Assembly: GCA_964592335.1 (NCBI GenBank)
Contig: CAZQEU010000026.1
Location: forward strand, 1 to 18,851
DNA from: CAZKUB01 sp964592335
Lineage (GTDB): Archaea > Thermoplasmatota > E2 > DHVEG-1
Length of the DNA stretch: 18,851 nucleotides
Reading direction: 5' to 3'
The first letter of the stretch is position 1. Each line of letters starts with the position of its first letter. Of this stretch, positions 1 to 7,187 are shown piece after piece. The position numbers and the translations under genes are program-made. Below the pieces are notes generated by a model. The model was given only the letters and a program-made list of their open reading frames with translations. It had not been told where the DNA came from and ran no database searches.

Positions 1-95
1 TAAAAGACTCGTTTGATAGGGCTAGGGTGTACGCACGAAGCTTCGGCGACGTGTTTAGCCTGATAGCTACTAATCGCTCATATTGCTGGCTCAAT
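1..95 (+). rRNA. 23S rRNA, 3' end (partial)
   Basis: This is the last ~95 nt of a large-subunit rRNA whose 5' part lies outside the window. The conserved 3'-terminal block is visible: a GTGT-type stem around a CGAAG loop at 29-55, then 'agctactaatcgctc' (64-78), the equivalent of the universal 'CUAAU' segment about 20-25 nt before the mature 3' end. A small hairpin (caatc 92-96 / gattg 105-109) follows and may mark the processing region, so the exact end is uncertain by about 15 nt. The 5S gene follows about 60 nt later on the same strand, so the two are linked here. Confidence 0.8.
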
Positions 96-156
96 CGTTA
101 GACAGATTGCGTATAAAATTCATCTTTAATTCATTCATATATCAGATTCAAGATGG

Positions 157-381
157 TTTGACGGCCATAGCGGTAGGGAGACACCCGGTCTCTTCCCGAA
201 CCCGGCAGTTAAGCCTACCTGCGTGATCCTCAGTACCATAATGCGCGAGCTTATGGGAAGACTAGCCCTTACGGGTCTTGAACCTTTGGACTAGGAGGAG
301 AGCCTTGTTTGAGTTCTTCGGAACTCTTATGAGGTAAACTTCTCTGCTTGAAATCCTTCCGTTCTCGGCACGCTGTCAAAC
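157..381 (+). rRNA. 5S rRNA with a ~100-nt insertion
   Basis: The first ~105 nt match the archaeal 5S pattern. They include 'ggccatagcggtaggg', the loop B/C block with 'cccgaacccggcagttaagcc', loop E 'cagta' facing 'ggaag', and helix IV (ccataa 236-241 / ttatgg 251-256). The 3' strand of helix I appears only at 373-386, where 'gctgtcaaaccatct' complements 151-165 with one wobble pair. The molecule is therefore about 225 nt rather than ~120. The base of helix V is kept (gcgtg 221-225 / cacgc 369-373), which places the extra sequence at about 261-368, in the 3' strand of helix V. That insert folds into its own long arm capped by a UUCG tetraloop hairpin (311-326). A similar-sized insertion at a similar place is known from Halococcus 5S rRNA. 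Mature ends are approximate. Confidence 0.87.
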
Positions 382-394
382 CATCTTAAAATTA

Positions 395-411
395 CTTTTT
401 TTATTGTTTTG
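395..411 (+). terminator. Oligo-T terminator after 5S rRNA
   Basis: A run of seven T (396-402) followed by more T-rich sequence begins about ten bases after the closing strand of 5S helix I. Short T runs are the usual termination signal for archaeal RNA polymerase, so this probably ends the rRNA transcript. Confidence 0.5.
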
Positions 412-417
412 ACTTAA

Positions 418-429
418 TTTTTATAAAAA
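418..429 (+). promoter_or_regulatory. TATA box for the C25 peptidase gene
   Basis: 'ttttataaaaag' is a good archaeal TATA element. A start site about 25 nt downstream (near 450) would leave a short leader containing the purine-rich 'agggggaaa' at 469-477, ahead of the peptidase gene. Assigned by eye from position and sequence only. Confidence 0.45.
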
Positions 430-501
430 GCATTAAATAATATTAATGCTGTTAACAGTTTTTAAAAAAGGGGGAAATTAACTATTAACACAAAAAAAGC
501 G

Positions 502-2403
502 ATGGTATCTATTCTTATGTGTTTATTGTTGCTTTTTACTTGCTTCAGAGTTGTTGCAAATAATACAGAAACAAATAGTATTTATGTTTCAAATTGTGAA
601 AAAAAGATTTTTTCTATTTCTGATGTTTCATTTGAAAAAGAAAATGGTTTTATAAAAATAAATGTAAATGAATCAACAGATTTTTTAAAAGATTCGGGAA
701 AACCTATGCTTCCTTTTGTAGTCAAAGATTTTATTCTCCCTAATTATGCGGAATTAAACTCTTTGGATTGCAGGATTATAAGTTTTACTGAGGAACAAAT
801 TGAGGGTACAATAGTTCCGGCTCCTAGGCCTGTTTTAAAAATTAAAGTCGATAGTGAAGAAGAAAATATAATTGACTTTGATAAAAACCTCTATTCAAGT
901 TCAGAGTTTTATCCTAAAAATTGGTATGATTATACTTTGACTAGTGGATTGGAGGGAGTTAGACTTTCTGTTCGTTTTTATCCTATTAGATATAATCCTT
1001 CTGAGGGTATAATTAAAAAAGCTTCAGATATTGAACTTAAGATCTCTTATGATTCTTTTTTGAAAAATAATGTTTTTTCTGAAGAATATGATATGGTCGT
1101 TATTTCTCCAGATTGCTTTTCAAATATATTGAAATCTTTGATAAATCATAAAAATGATATTGGAACACGTACTTTTTTAAAAACCACTGAGGATATTTAT
1201 GATGAATATCCTGGCAGAGATGGACAGGAGTGCATTAAACATTTTATAAAAGATGCTATTGAATCCTGCAATATTAGTTATGTCTTGCTTGTGGGTGGTA
1301 TGAAGGGTATTAAAAGAGAGTGGTATCTTCCTGTAAGAGAGACGAATCTTGATGATGGCGGGGATTCAGGTTGTATCAGTGATTTATATTATGCTGATGT
1401 ATACAAGATTAACCAAACTAGTTTTGAAAAAGAATTTGATGACTGGGATCCTAATAAAGATGATGTTTTTGCAGAGTGGAGTTATAATAGTAGTCTTCCT
1501 GAAGATTTAATTGATTGTGATCCTGATGTTTGCATTGGTAGGCTTGCCTGTCGTTCTGCGTCTGAATTGAGAACAGTTGTTAAGAAAATAATTTATTATG
1601 AAAAAGAAAATAAACTTTTTACTAACAATAAAAAGATTGTTTGTGTAGGTGGGGATACTGTTACTCCACTATATGATGATGAGGATGTATATGAAGGAGA
1701 GTTTATGGGTGATATAGTTGCTCAGATAATGCATGATGAGAAAGACTACGATATTGTAAAACTCTATGTTTCTACAGGTATGCTTAAAAATCCTTTGAGT
1801 GTTATTAAAGAGTTAAACTTTGGCTCAGATCTTGTGTATTTTAATGGTCATGGAAACCCATATATTTGGTCTACTAATCCTACAGATTCAAGTGGATATA
1901 ATTGGATAAATGGCCTTAACACTAATCAAATGAATTTACTTTTTAATAAATATAGATTGCCTATTGTATTTGTTGTTGGTTGTCATAATAGTCAATTTGA
2001 TGTGACCCCTCTTAACCTTCTTGAGGGAATTAAAAACCAAGGTTTGAATTATTTTAGTTTGAAAGATAGGTTTGCTGATAATTTTTGGTCTATTAATTGG
2101 ATTCCTGAGTGTTGGTCATGGAAATTTGTAAGTGTTGGCCATGGTGGTGCTATTGCAACTATTGGAAATACTGGCCTGGGTTGGGGTCTTCAGGGAGATG
2201 ATATAGCGTTTTCGGATTGGCTTAGTCTTAGGTTTTTTGAGGTTATAGGAAATAGAAATGCGACAACGGTTGGAGAAGCACATTCTTTGTCTATTAGTGA
2301 TTATGTTTCAACTTTTGATGTAAATGGTGAAGAGAAAAAAATTGATAGAAAAACTGTTGATAGTTTGGTTTTGCTAGGTGATCCTAGTATAAAGATTAAA
2401 TAA
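502..2403 (+). CDS. Secreted peptidase, family C25 (gingipain-like)
   Basis: This is a secreted cysteine endopeptidase of the gingipain (C25) family, which would act outside the cell on protein substrates. Residues 1-20 are a hydrophobic signal segment ending near VVANN. A propeptide-like beta-rich region follows, and the caspase-like catalytic domain runs from about residue 195. Within it, 'YVLLVGG' opens the fold, 'FNGHG' carries the catalytic His (H450) and 'VVGCHNSQFD' the catalytic Cys (C494). 'GGAIATIGNTGLGWG' and a terminal 'LLGDPSIKIK' are typical of the family. No C-terminal membrane anchor or sorting tail is seen, so the enzyme may be released. The ATG at 502 leaves the signal peptide without a basic N-region and sits 27 nt after the only Shine-Dalgarno-like tract (470-477). 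The frame is open upstream, and an ATT codon at 484 would give a MNTKKAMVS start at ideal spacing. The 3' end overlaps the convergent gene by 8 nt. Confidence 0.9.
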   Translation: MVSILMCLLLLFTCFRVVANNTETNSIYVSNCEKKIFSISDVSFEKENGFIKINVNESTDFLKDSGKPMLPFVVKDFILPNYAELNSLDCRIISFTEEQIEGTIVPAPRPVLKIKVDSEEENIIDFDKNLYSSSEFYPKNWYDYTLTSGLEGVRLSVRFYPIRYNPSEGIIKKASDIELKISYDSFLKNNVFSEEYDMVVISPDCFSNILKSLINHKNDIGTRTFLKTTEDIYDEYPGRDGQECIKHFIKDAIESCNISYVLLVGGMKGIKREWYLPVRETNLDDGGDSGCISDLYYADVYKINQTSFEKEFDDWDPNKDDVFAEWSYNSSLPEDLIDCDPDVCIGRLACRSASELRTVVKKIIYYEKENKLFTNNKKIVCVGGDTVTPLYDDEDVYEGEFMGDIVAQIMHDEKDYDIVKLYVSTGMLKNPLSVIKELNFGSDLVYFNGHGNPYIWSTNPTDSSGYNWINGLNTNQMNLLFNKYRLPIVFVVGCHNSQFDVTPLNLLEGIKNQGLNYFSLKDRFADNFWSINWIPECWSWKFVSVGHGGAIATIGNTGLGWGLQGDDIAFSDWLSLRFFEVIGNRNATTVGEAHSLSISDYVSTFDVNGEEKKIDRKTVDSLVLLGDPSIKIK

Positions 2404-4222
2404 TTCTTTTTTTCTTAATTGCTATTATTAAGATTATTATAGATAGCAAGGTTATTGCTTCAAAACCTGGTATTATCCATTTATCGTCGTCATTGTCTGT
2501 TTTACTTTCATTGTTTTCTTCCTGGTTATCTGATTTTTGTATAATATTTGCTGTAGTTGTTTGAGCGCTTTGCGCTCCGTAATTATCTGTAACTGTTAAG
2601 GTAACAGTATATTCTCCTTTTTGTGTATATGTGTGATTTACTTTATTGCTGTTTGATGTTGAGCCGTCTCCAAAATCCCATTTGTATTTTGTTATAGAGC
2701 CATCACTGTCATAACTTTCAGATGCATCAAAACTTATTTTATCATCTACAAATGCGCTGTATGGGCCATTTGTTAATGGTACAGGGTCATCATTTTCAAT
2801 TGTCACTTCTTTTATTGTTACTGTTTTGTATACTGGGTCTGACCATGAGTATCCATCGTCACGTACTTTGAATGCTATATTATGTGCTCCAACAGAGAGA
2901 GTTGTAGTTTTGAAAGCCGGTGAGCTTGGTAGATAACCATCTATGCTTGAGCTCCAATTATATAGTTCAATGCTTCCATCTTCATCTGTGCCGTATCCAT
3001 TGAATGATAGTTCTTCTCCATAATATGCTATTGATGGCGATATGCTTTGTATGTATGCAGTAGGTTTTTCATTAGATGTCCCTCCTTCAGGATTTATAAC
3101 TAATTGTCTGGTGTCATATTCTGACCATTGTTCAGAATCTTTAACTCTAAATTTTATGGTATGTGTTCCAACAGATAATCCTGAATATGAGCAATCCTCT
3201 GTTGTTCCAAAAACCCCGTCTCTTGAGGAGTACCATTCTCTTTGTATAATTACATCATCATCTGTCGAATGTCCATTAAAATAAACTGTTTCCCCATGAT
3301 TTGCACTTGAAGGTGTAATAGAGTCAATAAATGCTTGGGGTACTTGATTATATGTTAGAAAATCTCCTAAGGGGTATATATCTTGTTCATTTCCCCCGCC
3401 TGTTATATCATATGGATTATCTCCTATATTGTCCTCAGGGCTAATGTCATAATCATCATAATCGTCCCAATAGTTACCTTGATTGTTTTTATACCATTGA
3501 TTGTTTCCGCTAGAGTCATATGCATTTGACACTTGGTTATCATCAAAATCGTTTTTATAGATATAATTACTATTTGAGTTTTGTATGTATACGCCATAAT
3601 TGTTGCTAAGTATATCATTTTCAAAAATTTCATTTGAATTTGAAGCTATTACGTAGATTCCATCTCCATTTGATTGTATTATATTGTTAGTTATTGTGTT
3701 ATGACTCGAACTTGAAAGCTTGATTGCTTTGTTATTACTATCTTGAATTACATTATTATCAATTGTAATGTAATTTGCTGAAAGTAGATACATTCCATCT
3801 TCTCCATTTTTTATAATATTGTCTGAAATGCTGCAATCTTGTACTGATTGAATTAAAATACATTTGTAATGATTATTTTTTCCTTCCGAGTTGTCTATAG
3901 AAAAACCTGATAAAACAACATTGTTTGAAGTAATTTCTACAGTGTTTTTGTTAGCATTGTTACCAATTATATGTGTGTTTGAGCTACTTGCTCCTGATAG
4001 GGTAAGTGGCTTGTTTATTTCTATATTTTCATAATATGTATTGCTAGTAACAAGTATGGTGTCATTTTCTTCTGCGGTGTCTATTGCATCTTGAATAGAA
4101 TCACCCGGTCCAACTGTTATTTCTGCTGCATTACATTTTTCAGCAGGTAAAATAAATGTAAAAACGGTAAGAAACATACTACACACTACAAGTAGCGTTA
4201 TTGTATCTCTCATCTTCACCAT
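2396..4222 (-). CDS. Surface beta-helix (NosD-like) protein with PKD domains and PGF sorting tail
   Basis: This is an exported cell-surface protein of 608 residues. Residues 1-32 form a signal peptide ending near CNAA. About 33-285 is a right-handed parallel beta-helix of NosD/PbH1 type, with recurrent 'N.I..N..G..L' turns and the 'NQWYKNNQGNYWDDYDDYD' segment often seen in such archaeal proteins. Two PKD/Ig-like domains follow (about 293-380 and 386-475), then a canonical PKD domain (about 479-565) with 'YKWDFGDGS'. After an Asn/Asp/Glu-rich linker comes 'IPGFEAITLL', a hydrophobic stretch and KKKR. This is the layout of PGF-CTERM tails, which archaeosortase removes before lipid attachment. 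The fold suggests carbohydrate or surface binding; no enzyme activity is evident. It lies 25 nt downstream of the 4248-4958 gene, so the two are probably co-transcribed. ATG at 4213, just after 'ggtgaag', is an alternative start. Confidence 0.85.
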   Translation of the reverse strand: MVKMRDTITLLVVCSMFLTVFTFILPAEKCNAAEITVGPGDSIQDAIDTAEENDTILVTSNTYYENIEINKPLTLSGASSSNTHIIGNNANKNTVEITSNNVVLSGFSIDNSEGKNNHYKCILIQSVQDCSISDNIIKNGEDGMYLLSANYITIDNNVIQDSNNKAIKLSSSSHNTITNNIIQSNGDGIYVIASNSNEIFENDILSNNYGVYIQNSNSNYIYKNDFDDNQVSNAYDSSGNNQWYKNNQGNYWDDYDDYDISPEDNIGDNPYDITGGGNEQDIYPLGDFLTYNQVPQAFIDSITPSSANHGETVYFNGHSTDDDVIIQREWYSSRDGVFGTTEDCSYSGLSVGTHTIKFRVKDSEQWSEYDTRQLVINPEGGTSNEKPTAYIQSISPSIAYYGEELSFNGYGTDEDGSIELYNWSSSIDGYLPSSPAFKTTTLSVGAHNIAFKVRDDGYSWSDPVYKTVTIKEVTIENDDPVPLTNGPYSAFVDDKISFDASESYDSDGSITKYKWDFGDGSTSNSNKVNHTYTQKGEYTVTLTVTDNYGAQSAQTTTANIIQKSDNQEENNESKTDNDDDKWIIPGFEAITLLSIIILIIAIKKKRII

Positions 4223-4247
4223 CCTGATTTAATATAGTTTTCTTTAT

Positions 4248-4958
4248 TTATACTTCTTCTCTTATTTCACTAAAACCTACTATGTTATATTCTTTTTCTA
4301 TCAGATCTTCTAGCTCGTTGTAGGCCATAACCATGCTCATATATTGGGCTAGTGTATCGTTTAAAAGTTCAGTTATATTTGACATGTTCATCATAAAAGA
4401 TGCAGATCCGTTTGTATATGTCAGGTTTTCTGCTAGATTTATAAGATAGTTGCTTGCGTTGTTTCTAAGCATACAAAGTTTTCCGGCAGAGTCTGATAGA
4501 TTTACATATAGTCCTACAAGATTTGAAAATTTTCCACTATATTTTTGAGTGTTTACAAACATGCTTTTTGCTACACCAAAATTGTCATATCCGAGGCTGT
4601 AGTTTTCAACTGCAAGAAGACAATTTTGTATTGTACTATTTTTATAAGTTTGAAATGTTTCATTTTCATCTTCATTTAATGCAGAGGTATACCAGATATA
4701 TGCTAAATCAAAGTTATAGTTCCCCTGCGACCTTAATTCTCTTGCTTTATCTAGGTAACTAAGCGAGGATAAAAGACGTGTTGTAAAGTTAGTATTTTTT
4801 GCTTCCAGTTCGTTTTTTTCTGCAGTATATTTTGTTGTAAGCCTGTCTTCAGTACTTGTACGAGCCATTATATCTGCAGCAAAAAAGGTAATAATTACAA
4901 CTCCAAGCATCACACTAATTAACATTATAAACAGATTTCTATCAAATTCTCTTGGCAT
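4248..4958 (-). CDS. Membrane-anchored extracellular protein rich in N-glycosylation sequons (unknown family)
   Basis: I do not recognise the family. The 236-residue product has one N-terminal transmembrane segment (about residues 9-29) after a short charged start, then a mostly helical outer domain. The first part (about 35-65) looks coiled-coil-like, and the segment around 'YLDKARELRSQGNYNFDLAYIWYTSAL' resembles a TPR-like helical pair. Eleven N-X-S/T sequons can be counted outside the membrane segment, which implies heavy N-glycosylation and an external location. The start is well supported: 'aagggagagaagg' lies just upstream (4964-4977), and a TATA-like element sits about 50 nt upstream. 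It probably heads a two-gene unit with the PKD protein downstream. Its place beside a pilus locus suggests a surface or assembly-accessory role, which is inference. Confidence 0.75.
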   Translation of the reverse strand: MPREFDRNLFIMLISVMLGVVIITFFAADIMARTSTEDRLTTKYTAEKNELEAKNTNFTTRLLSSLSYLDKARELRSQGNYNFDLAYIWYTSALNEDENETFQTYKNSTIQNCLLAVENYSLGYDNFGVAKSMFVNTQKYSGKFSNLVGLYVNLSDSAGKLCMLRNNASNYLINLAENLTYTNGSASFMMNMSNITELLNDTLAQYMSMVMAYNELEDLIEKEYNIVGFSEIREEV

Positions 4959-5002
4959 AAGTATTCCTTCTCTCCCTTTTCTAAATTATAATATCTCTTA
5001 TC

Positions 5003-5018
5003 TCTTTTATATAAATTG
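5003..5018 (-). promoter_or_regulatory. TATA box for the 4958-2396 unit
   Basis: Read on the minus strand this is 'caatttatataaaaga', a strong TATA match about 45-55 nt upstream of the ATG at 4958. It leaves room for a leader containing the purine-rich ribosome site. It suggests that the two genes after the tRNA have their own promoter rather than relying on read-through past the tRNA. Confidence 0.5.
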
Positions 5019-5127
5019 TTCGTGTGATTTTATCAAATTGTAAATATAAATGGTTAAAAAACCTTTAAAATATGGGAAAAAGTTAAAAGAGGGACTTATT
5101 TTACCCCTTTTACAAATTTGTAATTAT

Positions 5128-5200
5128 GCCCTGGTAGTGTAGTGGCCTATCATCCTAGCCTGTCGAGCTAGGGACTCGGATTCAAATTCCGGCCGGGGCG
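5128..5200 (+). tRNA. tRNA-Asp (anticodon GTC)
   Basis: All arms can be drawn. The acceptor stem is gccctgg (5128-5134) with ccggggc (5193-5199) and discriminator G5200. The D arm follows 'tagtgtagtggcctatca', and the anticodon stem is ctagc (5155-5159) / gctag (5167-5171). The 7-base loop ctgtcga has GTC at 5162-5164, and the T loop is 'ttcaaat'. No intron is present and CCA is not encoded. A TATA-like 'cttatttta' lies about 30 nt upstream (5095-5103) and a T run follows. The gene is on the plus strand between minus-strand genes, only 11 nt beyond the stop of the choice-of-anchor L gene. Confidence 0.96.
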
Positions 5201-5213
5201 CTTTATTTTTTTT
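5201..5213 (+). terminator. Oligo-T terminator after tRNA-Asp
   Basis: 'ctttatttttttt' directly follows the discriminator base and fits the short T-run terminators used after archaeal tRNA genes. It overlaps the stop codon of the minus-strand gene ending at 5212. Confidence 0.55.
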
Positions 5214-7185
5214 AGCTTAAACCTATTGTGTTTTCATCCCAGAATATCATTGGACATACTATTGGGTTTTTTGTGCTTTCAAATTTTAGTTGTGCAAAGT
5301 TTTCAAAAGGCGCTATTAGTCTTGGTGCTGTTGCGGATCCTACTTGTCCTATGCCTGTTCTATTTAGTATATAGTCAATGCTAGTGTCTCCGTTTTTTTC
5401 TATGTGTATCTTGTACCATCCGTTACGTAAGTATCCTCCTTCAAGATCTGAGTTTAGCTTCACCCATCCGGTTCCTGTTACATAATAATACAATGCTAGA
5501 TAGTAGTTTAATGGCGAGTCTGTTTGTTGCTCTACATATTCTAGTTTTAATTTTGCAATATCTTGACCTTCATTGTTTTCAAAATCTAGATAAAGATCTG
5601 CTTGTTCACTTGCATCTCCACAGGCAAACCATGATTCCCAGTAGAGCATATCGCCGTCAAGTTCATCAAAGGTGTAATTCCAATATAGCGGGCTTCCCGA
5701 GGCTCTCATTTTTGTTTTAAATGAATTGGCTGTATTGTAATGATAACCTGATGCTACTTCAAATACTGTTCCAGGAATGTTTTCTGTGCTTGTTTCAAAC
5801 CACTGACGTCCAAAATATGATTGTGTTGCAGGTCCACCAGCTGTGTCATCTGAAAATCCTTCTGTGATGCTTTCTGGGTATTCGAATTGTGTAACAGTTA
5901 AGTTTGTAGGGTCATCATCATCTGTTTCTCCATCTCCATCTTGGTCTATTCCATCGTCAATGTGAGCATCATCTGTAAGCTCGGTTTCGTCGTTGGTCCC
6001 GTCTTCATTGCTGTCCCACAGTACTGTTCCTTGGTTCGAGATTATAGTGCCGTTTTCAAGTCCTTGGTTTACTGTTGCTTGAAACTCTAATATTACACTG
6101 CTTTCTGCAGGTACATTTCCATCCCATGTTATTTTGTTTTCTCCTGAGTCGTAGCTAATGGAGCCCGATGTTGCAGTTGCAGTACCTTCGACATAAGTGG
6201 TATCGCTTGGTAGGAAATCTTCGAATTCATCTCCAGGGTTGTTATCTTGATCTGCATCTCCTGTGTTACTTATTGTCACACGGTATTTTAGTGTGTCACC
6301 GCATTCTAATGGCTCACCGTTTAGATCCTCTGCTGTTTTTCTTGCCACAATTTCTGTTTTTGCGTATCCTGTGAATTTTAGATTATCAATAAATGCAGCA
6401 CTATCGAAAAGATTGTCTCCTGCATCTTTTATGTTAAATGTTACTGTTATTTGCTCATTTGGCGATACAGGGTGGTTTACACCTCCTATTTGTATTAAAT
6501 CGGATGCACCTGCATCTGCACCGTATGTTCTAGGCGTTGTATCAACCCAGTCTACACCTCCAGGATAGCCGCTTCTTGCATATATGTCAAAACCGGTTCC
6601 GGGTATACTATTGGAGTCTAATAAGAAATAGCCACTGTTTACATCGAATATATATTGAGATGTTCCTTCGTTTGGTGAATCTACTGTAACAGTTAGTTTA
6701 TCGTTATATTGTGTTCCAACATACTCAGGGTATTCTGAGCTTAGAAATTGTATATCGTAATAGATATAATGCATATATGGCGGAACTTGCAAGGTCATAG
6801 TGAGTTCTGCTTCATCTCTTGGATAACCATACATTCCTCCATCAAACCATGATCCTCTCTCGTCACCTGGTTCGTTTTCATTTGTTGTAATTATATCTGT
6901 ACCTGCAATTCCGGTGCTTAGAAATGCAAAATTAGAGCCGTGTGTAGGATACATAGTACCTAGAGTAGTAAATACTCCAGATTGGCTAGTTCCATACTCA
7001 TCGGTATCTTCATATGATGAATCGATAAGCCATGATGAATTGGATAAAATTGCTAGAGCAAGGTCTTCTCCATCATAAGAACCTGCTTTTACTTCATCTG
7101 CTGGCAATATAAATAAGATGTTTGACAGCATCAAACTTATTGCAATAATTATTGCAATATTTACTATTTTTTTCTCCCTTCCCAT
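5212..7185 (-). CDS. Secreted choice-of-anchor L / DUF11 protein
   Basis: This is a large secreted surface protein of 657 residues. The signal peptide covers about 1-35 (basic MGREKK start, hydrophobic core, KAG end). About 39-272 is a choice-of-anchor L domain, recognised by 'SNSSWLIDSS', 'FAFLSTG' and the closing 'SAAFIDNLKF'. About 275-385 is a DUF11 beta-sandwich repeat ('CGDTLKYRVTISNTGDAD', 'ITWDGNVPAESS'). Residues about 395-425 form an Asp-rich 'DGIDQDGDGETDDDDP' stretch resembling calcium-binding thrombospondin type 3 repeats. The last ~220 residues look like a jelly-roll, possibly carbohydrate-binding. No C-terminal anchor is seen. The start is firm: 'ggaggagg' precedes it at good spacing, and the upstream stop at 7188-7190 lies within the same leader, only 2 nt away. 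It is therefore translationally linked to the LamG pilin-like gene and is probably a partner displayed with it (inference). Confidence 0.82.
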   Translation of the reverse strand: MGREKKIVNIAIIIAISLMLSNILFILPADEVKAGSYDGEDLALAILSNSSWLIDSSYEDTDEYGTSQSGVFTTLGTMYPTHGSNFAFLSTGIAGTDIITTNENEPGDERGSWFDGGMYGYPRDEAELTMTLQVPPYMHYIYYDIQFLSSEYPEYVGTQYNDKLTVTVDSPNEGTSQYIFDVNSGYFLLDSNSIPGTGFDIYARSGYPGGVDWVDTTPRTYGADAGASDLIQIGGVNHPVSPNEQITVTFNIKDAGDNLFDSAAFIDNLKFTGYAKTEIVARKTAEDLNGEPLECGDTLKYRVTISNTGDADQDNNPGDEFEDFLPSDTTYVEGTATATSGSISYDSGENKITWDGNVPAESSVILEFQATVNQGLENGTIISNQGTVLWDSNEDGTNDETELTDDAHIDDGIDQDGDGETDDDDPTNLTVTQFEYPESITEGFSDDTAGGPATQSYFGRQWFETSTENIPGTVFEVASGYHYNTANSFKTKMRASGSPLYWNYTFDELDGDMLYWESWFACGDASEQADLYLDFENNEGQDIAKLKLEYVEQQTDSPLNYYLALYYYVTGTGWVKLNSDLEGGYLRNGWYKIHIEKNGDTSIDYILNRTGIGQVGSATAPRLIAPFENFAQLKFESTKNPIVCPMIFWDENTIGLS

Positions 7186-7187
7186 AT

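Noticed and set aside
261..368. Archaeal bulge-helix-bulge intron in 5S rRNA
   Set aside because: No clear BHB motif at the boundaries, and joining the flanks does not restore a perfect helix V, so a retained expansion is the simpler reading.
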